Assembly (NCBI GenBank): GCA_000729835.1
Contig: JFHB01000102.1
Location: 1-64,000 of the forward strand
DNA: 64,000 nucleotides
Direction: 5' to 3'
Source of the DNA: Atkinsonella hypoxylon
Lineage: Eukaryota; Ascomycota; Sordariomycetes; Hypocreales; Clavicipitaceae
Shown: positions 55,919 through 64,000 of the stretch, in pieces
Layout: every line of letters begins with the position of its first letter
How positions within the stretch are numbered: position 1 is the first letter of the stretch
Translations under genes and position numbers: made by a program
Notes under the pieces: model-generated
What the model was told of the DNA's origin: nothing
What the model saw: the letters and a program-made list of their open reading frames with translations, nothing else
Databases searched by the model: none

Positions 55919-58900
55919 TACTATAATTATTCTATAGATAGAACACTAGCGAGAACAATATTGTTTAGTTATAGCAATAAGGGCCTAGCTAGTTAGCTTA
56001 AGCACCCTTTTAACCTCTATAGAGAGGTAGAGAAAAACACAGAAGAAATTAGCTAGAAAGCAGTAGAAATTACAGCACTTTACGAATTAGTTAAGAGCTA
56101 ATCTCTATAGATAAAGGAACTGCAATACTTTACAATAGACTATATATAGAAAGAAGAGCAGCTTTAAGCTGTAGTAGGCTAGCAGCTAGAGAAACCTAAA
56201 TAGAAGCCTCTACCTATAGTAAACCCTTACAATAGAAATAAATAGAGCTTTTAGGCCTAGCAAATAGTAATTACCTAAAAGCTCTAGGCTAATAGCACCT
56301 TTATAGGCACAATATAGAACTAGTAGTACTATTTATACTAAAGCTTATTGCTTAAGGTTTAATAAAGAGTAGCTACCTATTATAAGGTAGGTAAAGTAAG
56401 AGGATATAATATATAGAGGTTCCTTAATTACTTAAAATTAGTCTTTATAGATCCTTATTAATAGAACTAGGCCTTAATTAAGCTTAATTAGCTTTAATAG
56501 AGTAACAATAAGTAGTTTATAGAATTCTATATTTATTTTAAGGAGAAAATCGCGCTAGTAGAAGGGGCTAACTAGAATAATAGCATAAAGTTAGCTAAGT
56601 TATAGACAGCGCTTAATAAGGAAATAAGGGATTATAGTATAGAGAGGGATATTCTCTATTATAACTACCTTTAGGCAGTAAAGCGCTACTACAGTATTAC
56701 ATTAGACCTTAAGTTATATTGCATTAAGGAACAATACTAGCTAAAATGTAGCTCTAGCGCTAAAGAGCCCTAGAATAGCAATACTAAAATAACTAAAGTT
56801 AACGCTATAGGAACTTAATAGAGATAGAAAGAGAGCATAAAGAAATCTAGGGTAAGATAACTAGATAAGAATGCTTTATAAGTAAAGTAAATATTTAAGG
56901 CTAAACTTAAAAAATACTGCTAAAAGAGGCAATACCTTTAGTGTAAGTTGTTTTAACACTATATTTAAGAATATAGATAGTAACTAGTAGAATATAAGCT
57001 AGAGTTAACTAGCGTATAGGCAGTAGTAACAAACAATATATAGAAGGAGAACTCTAATAAGTTAAAAAAAGGCTTATCTCTAGCCTTAAGCTTAGTATAG
57101 AGGTAAAGGTAATATAAATAACGTAATAACTCTTACTTAGTAAGCAGCTAAAAGAAGAATATAGAGAGATAACTAAGAAAATAGATATATTACTATTTCT
57201 TATCTCTATACTCTTTAACTAACTGTTGTTCTATAATATATAGATAAATAGTAGGTATAACTACTTTACTGTAATAAGTAAGAGTTTAGTGTAATACTTT
57301 AGCTTAAAGTAGGTTCTATTGCTATATAAAAGAATAGTATAAATAGTAGTAAAGGTTAAATAGTAGTTCTATAATAGCTACTAAAGGAGCGCCTTAATTA
57401 CTTCTTTAGTTTACTTATAGGTAGATATTAACAGCTAGGTCTTCCTAGTAGTAGCCTATATAATCCTAGGCTTAACCTAAGATTATATCTTTAAGAGCCT
57501 ATAGTTAGCCTATAATAGAATTGTCCTTAACGCTGCTAGCTAGAGCCTATTAGTAGGTAAGGCTAAGGGCTTTATAATCTAAGCAGTAGGAGCTTAAGGC
57601 GTTAAGGACCTAATAAGACTAATGTTAGCAGTAGTTTATAGCGCTCTAATAAAATAGAGTAAGAGCTAAGAGGTTGCTATACATTTTATTGCTATAAGCC
57701 TTTAGGAAATTACCTCTATATTATTATTATAAATATCTCTAAAAGGCCTTAATCTACTAATGCTACTACCTAAATTAGAGAACTTTTATAATCTTTTTAA
57801 AGAAAAGAAGGCCTAAGGCCTTCTACTATATAAAAAGAGGCTAGATTACTATATTAAGCTAAAACAGCAGCTAAATAGCTCCTTACTGTTACTGCTGTAG
57901 GCTTTACTGTATAATATACTATAGAACTATTTATTAGAAATTAAAAGGTAGGTAATAGACCTAATAGATAAAGAATAGATCTAAGCTAGCTTCTCTTTAG
58001 CAGTAGTACCTATTCTTTTAGCTAAAAAGCTAAGTAAAGAATAGTAATTCTATATTAATTATTAAGCCCTTAATAAGATTATAGAATAGAACTATTACTT
58101 ACTTCTCTTAATAAAGAAGACGCTTAAGTTATTATTAAAGGTACACTAGTTTACTAAACTAAATATATAGTTAGCCTTCTATAGAATCTAGATAGTAAAT
58201 AGTAAAGAGTACCTTACAGCGTTCTATACTTAGTTTAGCCTCTTTAAATAGCTAGTTTGCCCCTTTAGGTTAGTAAGAGCTTCTACTATATTCTAATAAT
58301 ATATTAATAGTGCACTAGAAGAGGCCCTTAGAGATTATATAACTGCTTATCTAAATAACGTTCTTATTTACACTAGAGGTTCTAGGAAAGACTATATACA
58401 TAAGGTATAGAGAATTCTAGAAAAGTTATAGTTAGTAGAGCTACACTTAGATCTTAAGAAATACTGCTTTACTATAACTAAAGTTAAATACCTTAGCTTT
58501 ATAGTTATAGTAAGAAGGGAGATATACTTAAATCTAAAGAAGATTATAGCTATTTAGAAGTAGTAAGCTTTTACTAGGTTGTAAGAGGTATAAAGCTTCC
58601 TTAGATTTATAAACTTTTACTGTAACTTTATATTAGATTTCTTAGATATTATAGAGCCCTTAGTTAACTTAATAAAGAAGGGAGTTTTATTTTAGTAAAT
58701 AGAGAAATATAAAAGGTTATTTATAAGGCTTAAGGAAGCCTTTACCTTATACCTAGTCTTAGCCTAGTAGAACCCTAAGAAGAATATAGTAGTAGAGGCT
58801 AATTACTTAGGAGAGGCCCTTAGTGGCTGTTTATCCTAATATAATAAAGCTAGTATACTGCAGCCTATAGTATACTATTTAGCTAGGTTATCTCTAGCTT

Positions 58901-61560
58901 AACGTAATTATACTATTTATAATAAGGAACTCTTAGCAATAATATCTTGCCTTAAAGCCTAAGCAGTAGAGTTATAAGGAGTAGTGCATTCCTTTATAAT
59001 CCTTATAGACTATAAGAATCTAGAATACTTTACGTCTTTATAAGAGATCTTTAAGCATTAAGCTAGATAGGTAGAGCTTCTCTCTCTCTTTAACTACTAC
59101 CTATAATACTGCTTAGGGCTGTAAGTATTGAAAATAATAGGGATTACAGGACTAGATATCTAAGAGGGTAGTGGTCTCTTAGATTTAGCACCTGTAATTA
59201 CTCCTAGCAATTATCACGTAGTGGAAGCAGCAGCGGCCTAAATCAAGCTGTAGTGTATAGTATAGATTACGTAGAGGCAATAGATAACTGTAATAGTAGT
59301 ATCTTTATATTAAGAGCGCTGTAACGAACTTAATGAGGGTAGGATCTCGAATCTTTCCAGTCCCTTATAGACCTACCGACTATATCGGCGGGCCGTAGTT
59401 GCTAGAAGGGGCTTGTAGGCCACTTTATAATTTCCGCAAAAAGATTTACTATATAAAAACAAAAAAATCGACTCACAGCTATACAAACGAGACGCTTACG
59501 TGCACAATTTAACAAATTCCACTAATAATAAGCAACCCTTATAAGCAACCCTATCCAACAATTATACTATTAGATAGCCCTAATTCTTAGCTTTCGAATG
59601 GTATACTTCTTGAATTTCTACTATTGCTAGTTGTGGAGAAAATCGCTGTTAAAGTTAACTATAGGTTAGGCAACCTTGCCTTAGTCGAATCTAGATGTTT
59701 TGTATCTAGTAACAGCGATATCTCTACCAAAAATCAACGTAACAAAACCTAGTTAGGGTCACGTGATAGAGCAACTAATAGGCAACTAGCAAGCATAAAA
59801 ATAGGCTATACAGGGTAGCTTATTTTTAACAGTAAGTAGAGCAACTAGATGCATTATTACAATAAAAGTAAGATTAAGATAGAGCAACGCTATAGATAGG
59901 CTAGGTCCTCTAGCCTCTCTCTATTAGCTGCCTTAGCACTCTCTATAGAGATAAGGAGGAGAAGGAGGTTATAGAGAATATTAGGGTAGAAACAGCTAGT
60001 AAAGCAACGCTAAGAAGTTAACTAGCTGCAGCTTTATAGATACTAGCTAGAACAACGCTATTCTTAGATAAACACTTATAAAGCTTATAGAACTAAGGAG
60101 TATAGAAAGACTTAGTATACTTAATAAGGTTAAATGTAGTCTAGAAAGGGAAGAGAAGGTTTCTATTAAAAGTAAAAACATAAGAATAGATTGTAAACTA
60201 TACCCTTAATGTATAAGGGGCGCTAGTCTACTAGAGCTGCCTCTAGGTCCTTAAGTATAAGCTATTAACTACTATACTAATATATAGAATATATAAGTTA
60301 CTAATGTTAAGCTACTTAGGACAAAATACTACGTTTTAGGCATTAATATATAACTATTACTAGAATAGGCTATTCTAAGATATTGCTTAATACATTTAAA
60401 ATTGCTACTATTATAGTAGCTAGAAAAGTAGAAGGTTATAGTAAGGCCTCTTACAACCTATTTTAGCGCTAAATAGGTACTAGTTATAGATCTCTATAGA
60501 TTTTATAATAGATTTACTAGCGCTAAACTAGGCTACACTCTTTTACTTAATAGTTATTACTAATTAACTTTTAAAGTATATATAGTTAGAGGCAATAACC
60601 TCTATAAAGGTAGAGAAATACACTTAGTAGTTTAAGCATTATTAGTAGTAGTTTTATAGATTCCTAAAATAAATTATCTCTAACTATAGTTTAAATTAAT
60701 TAAGTACCTTTTAAACTACTCTTTATTGCCTTATTAGAATTAAATAATTACTATTTATATTCTATTACTTATAAATAAACAGTAGAATAAAGAGAGTTAA
60801 TTAGGAAGTATAACTAATTCTATAGGTTATAGTTGCCTTTTTATAGTTTAACTAGCCTAAATATCTTCTTATATATTAGCTAGCTATTAACAATAGGAAT
60901 TCCTTAGTAACTAATATAAGTTTAAACTAAGCAATATATAGATATAATATAGACTTTATCTAAAAGCTTATAAATAAAGAGAAGTCCTAAGTTTTATATA
61001 AGGGGTAGGCCTTAGCGTTCCTTAAACAGCTATAGAAAGGTATAAATATTACTTAAGCTATAATTAACTTTACCTAGTAGAGGCAGTAAAAGTAGTTAAA
61101 TAGAAGCTATAAGCTAGTAGAATAGTATAAGGTAAAGAACTTAGTTTAGCTAATGCTCTATTATATTAAGATAAACTACTTAAGTTAGAAGCTTAATTAA
61201 GTTATAGTAAAGTATATAGTTATAGATATACTAATACCTTTAACTATAAAGTTAGATATTCTACTAGGAATTTATCTAGTTTTCTATATTAATCTTATTA
61301 AGTAAGTAGCAATAAACCTCTTACTTTTTTAGTAATTAGTAAACTTAAGGCTTAGTCTTAAGCTAACTATAATAAATACTAATTTATTCTTTAAGGAGTA
61401 TAAAGTAAAGGAAATTCTAGCTACTAAAAATGCTTTAGGCTAAAGAAAACACTATTAAGTGCTTATTAAGTAGGTAGAATTTATTTAATCTATATAGAAA
61501 CTACTAAAGAACTTCCTTAATATAGAGGCACTAAATTAATTTAAGTTATAGTAAAAGAAC
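55919..61560 (+). pseudogene. Gypsy-B2 gag-pol, RIP-inactivated
   Basis: Co-linear with 46194-51615 of Gypsy-B1. Protease near 57240 (NSRYNYF-like, in place of D-S-G). Reverse transcriptase catalytic box near 58345-58365 reads YLNNVLIYT. RNase H near 58920 (YNKELLAIISCLKA). Split in RNase H by the solo Copia-C LTR. Integrase at about 60320-61100. Chromodomain at the end, starting YKVKEILATKNALG near 61400. Many stops; inactive. Confidence 0.83.
59126..59831 (-). repeat. Solo Copia-C LTR, 706 bp
   Basis: Plus-strand ends TATTGAAAATAATAGGG...TTTTTAACA; exact target duplication GTAAG (59121-59125 and 59832-59836). It retains many CpG and CpA, so it is among the less mutated copies. Confidence 0.95.
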
Positions 61561-61702
61561 GCTTAATTTAATAATAGGCCTAGTAAAAGTATAGTAAAAT
61601 TTTATATAAACTTTAATAATAACTTAGTAATTCTTAACTAAAAATAAAGAAAAATAAACTCTCCTTTATAGAGGCTTATATAATTATTATAAAAAAAAAA
61701 AA

Positions 61703-64000
61703 TAAAAACAAAAGAAATTTCTTAGTAAGTAGTAAAGAGGCAGTAGTGCTTATAGCGTAAAGGTATAACTACTTAGAAAGCGCCTTATTACTCTTTAAGT
61801 AGTTATAGAATAGAAGCTAAAGAAGCTATATAGTGCTCCTAGAGTAGTATAGAAGCTAGAGCTAGAATAGTAGCGTTAGCAGAAGGTATAGGGGCTAGAG
61901 TAGGTAAGAATATAACTAGTGCTCTAGATTAAGGCTTTACTCTAGTAGGTATAAGTAAGAATATAATATCTTAAATAGCTTAGTGCCTTAAGCATAAAGG
62001 TATAGTCCTTAAGAGGAGAAAGATAAAAAGAAAGAAGGTAAAGAGAGTAGTAAGCTAAATTAAGGTTATATACTCTAGGAATATAAATAGTAATTAGTGC
62101 TATAAGTAGTTTAAGCTTTTAAGCTCTACCTAAAGGTAGATATATTTCTAGTGTATTACCTTAAGGTTATTCTATAAGGGTAAAGGAATAATATATAGTA
62201 GTAAAGAAGCCTTATATAGTAGTAAAAGAGCAGCAGTAGTAGAGGTTAGTAGTATATAATAAGGTGTAAGTATAGGCAGTAGCAATAAGGAAAGTATAGT
62301 AATAGCAATAGTAGCAGTAAGTATAAAGAGAGATAAGAAGTTATTATTAATATCTATAAAAATATACTTATACTTATTAAGGTTAAACTTATTATTCTTT
62401 AGAACAATAGAGACTATAGTGCTCTTATAGTTAGTAAAGAGAGAGAGAGTAAGTATAGAAAGATAATTAGTTTAAGTTATATAGTAAAAAGAAGAAGAGA
62501 GTGTAACCTTCTTTTCTATATAATTAGCAGTAAGTACGTTCTTAAGGATAGAGTTATAGTAGTTATATATATTTAAAAATTTATATATAAGAATTATATA
62601 GTAGAAAAGCTAGCTAGTATAAGGGGGGATTAATATAGACTTAACTGTAAAACCTTAGTTAATAAGTTTCTATATTTAAGTAAAGTAATACTATAGATAA
62701 GAATGCTTAGTAAAGAGGCTAGGATTCTAAATATAACCTTAATGCCTCTATATATATAGTTAGTATTCTCTCCTTTAGCTAGAACAACAATTATATAAGC
62801 CTTTTTTATAAAGGTTATTATAGTATAGTATATAGATATCCTTAAGAATATTACTATTAAATAACTCTAAATTGTTTAAGTCCCCTTATATAAAGAAACT
62901 ATAGATATAGTAGCAGTAAGAGACTAATAGTACTGTAGAAGTAGAAGCAGTAAGAGCGCTAGCGCTAGTAATATAACTGCTAAAGTTCTAAATATACTTC
63001 TAGTTAGTAAAGAAATAAGCTATATATAAGTAAAGAGGCAGTGTACTTTAGGCTAATAAGACAACATTTTGCGATTTTAATTAATAAGCTACTAGTAGTT
63101 AAATAAATTCTATTTAGATATATTAAAAAGAGGTTCTTTTATATTAAAAGAAGCAGCAGTAGCTATATAGTAAAGTAAGGAATTTTAGGAAACTACAATA
63201 GAATTATTTAGTTATAATATAGAGGTAAAATAAAATATAAAGGAGAAAAGAAAAGATAAAAAAGGGAAAAGAGGAATTATTTATTTTTATATTAGAAATA
63301 GCTAAAGGCTAGCTACTAGTTTATTATACACTAAAGGGATAACATTAATAATAACTATTTACGCTCTACTAGCTGTTAGTTTATTGTACGCTAAAAGAAT
63401 AACACTAATAACAACTGTTTACGCTCTATACTCTTAATAATACCCCTTATATATAGATAGGTTATATACATCTAATAACTGTTTATAATAGCAATAAGGA
63501 TAAAAGAGAGAGAGTGCCTTTTAGTTAATAAAAGAGATTATTATATAATAATTGCTTTAAACATAAAAAGATATAGAGATATAGGCAGTTTACGCACTAG
63601 CAACACTAGCATTAAGGCTAGTGCCTATATAATAGGCAGATAATTAATAGCTATATATAGAGGATTATAAGGTAAAGAGAGAGTAGAGGGTTAATAGACC
63701 CTAGAAGGGTATAATTAAGTAAAGGGGCGTAATTAACCTATTATAGCGTAACTAATAGGTTAGTTAGTAGAGCAATTAATAGCTGTTGCTAAGGTACTAT
63801 AAGCAATTAAAGGGAAGGGAGGTAGAGTAGATATTTATTTATATATTAGCTCTATAACATTGCGCTAACAACAAATAGTGCATTAGTGCAGCAATAGAAC
63901 AGCTAAAGTAAAGCGCCTAGGTATAAACATTATACCTCTATTCTTTTATAAGTAAATAATAGAGGAAATATAGAGAGAGAGCAGATAGAGAGTTAGCTGC
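61703..64000 (+). other. Gypsy-B2 post-pol module, partial
   Basis: Homologous to 3314-5640 of copy 0, including the 60-bp tandem duplication at 63312-63431. Heavily RIP-mutated; no domain recognised. Confidence 0.6.
63312..63431 (+). repeat. 60-bp tandem duplication in the Gypsy-B2 module
   Basis: Units 63312-63371 and 63372-63431, matching 4917-5036. Confidence 0.75.

Larger units (their letters stand above)
55596..64000 (+). mobile_element. Gypsy-B2 chromovirus, runs off the window
   Basis: 5' LTR 55596-55918 (323 bp), gag-pol, chromodomain at about 61390-61560, A-tract (61691-61702), and post-pol module to the window end; 3' LTR not reached. It contains a solo Copia-C LTR at 59126-59831. 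It is inserted in the 3' LTR of Gypsy-B1. It is the most complete Gypsy-B copy for comparison with B0 and B1. Confidence 0.88.

Noticed and set aside
19181..59831. Copia-C LTR copies as a dispersed regular array (CRISPR- or satellite-like)
   Set aside because: They are 700 bp long, irregularly spaced, on both strands, each with its own target duplication.
45749..64000. Gypsy-B1 and B2 as a simple tandem array sharing an LTR
   Set aside because: The B1 3' LTR stops after 109 bp and is of the long subtype, then a full short-subtype LTR begins. This is insertion, not a shared LTR.
1..64000. Mitochondrial DNA, as suggested by AT richness
   Set aside because: No mitochondrial genes, rRNAs or tRNAs; the AT bias follows RIP-type changes between copies of nuclear retrotransposons.

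Overview
The window is a block of nested, mutated transposable elements from the genome of a filamentous ascomycete (Pezizomycotina). I find no host gene. Nearly every recognisable reading frame is a retrotransposon or transposon frame broken by stop codons at former Trp or Gln positions. CpA and TpG are nearly absent over long stretches and the remaining C is mostly in CpT or CpC. This is the signature of repeat-induced point mutation (RIP), seen directly in how the repeated copies differ. Species cannot be read from the sequence. The block could be an AT-rich isochore, a subtelomere or pericentromeric heterochromatin.

Family labels used here are my own. Gypsy-A: Ty3/gypsy, LTR about 486 bp. 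Gypsy-B: chromovirus, LTR 323 or 445 bp. Gypsy-D: Ty3/gypsy, LTR about 339 bp. Copia-C: LTR 695-706 bp, half-tRNA-iMet type primer site. Copia-E: LTR 315 bp. Fot-F: pogo/Fot1 DNA transposon, 1834 bp. TRIM-T: 356-bp miniature LTR element. There is also one LINE ORF1 fragment.

Layout. 1-2894: 5' part of a Gypsy-A copy (- strand), inserted in the 3' part of a Gypsy-B copy (2895-5995, + strand), which abuts a Gypsy-D fragment (5996-8194, -). 8195-8466: 272 bp I cannot assign. 8467-37243: one Gypsy-D element (-) expanded from about 6 kb to 29 kb by later insertions: Copia-E (12115-18421), Copia-C1 (19181-34958) and a solo Copia-C LTR (35372-36073). Copia-C1 is itself split by Copia-C2 (21737-29948), whose 3' LTR is split by TRIM-T (22212-22567), so this nest is four levels deep. 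37244-42615: Gypsy-A copy 2. 42616-42984: LINE ORF1 fragment. 42985-44948: Gypsy-A copy 3. 44949-45231: inverted Gypsy-B gag fragment. 45232-45748: truncated Copia-C LTR. 45749-55595: Gypsy-B1 with a solo Gypsy-A LTR and Fot-F inside. 55596-64000: Gypsy-B2 with a solo Copia-C LTR inside; it runs off the window.

Exact target-site duplications were found for Copia-E (AGAGG), Copia-C1 (AAAGT), Copia-C2 (CTATT), TRIM-T (AGTAT), the solo Copia-C LTRs (GTTAT and GTAAG), the solo Gypsy-A LTR (ATACT) and Fot-F (TA). None was found for Gypsy-D1. All the autonomous elements look dead: the paired catalytic aspartates of every reverse transcriptase I could locate now read DN or NN. Points most worth a second look are TRIM-T (identical LTRs, no RIP, RNA polymerase III box-like motifs), the consistent sparing of outer element ends from RIP, and a 2-kb module of unknown function between the chromodomain and the 3' LTR of Gypsy-B.
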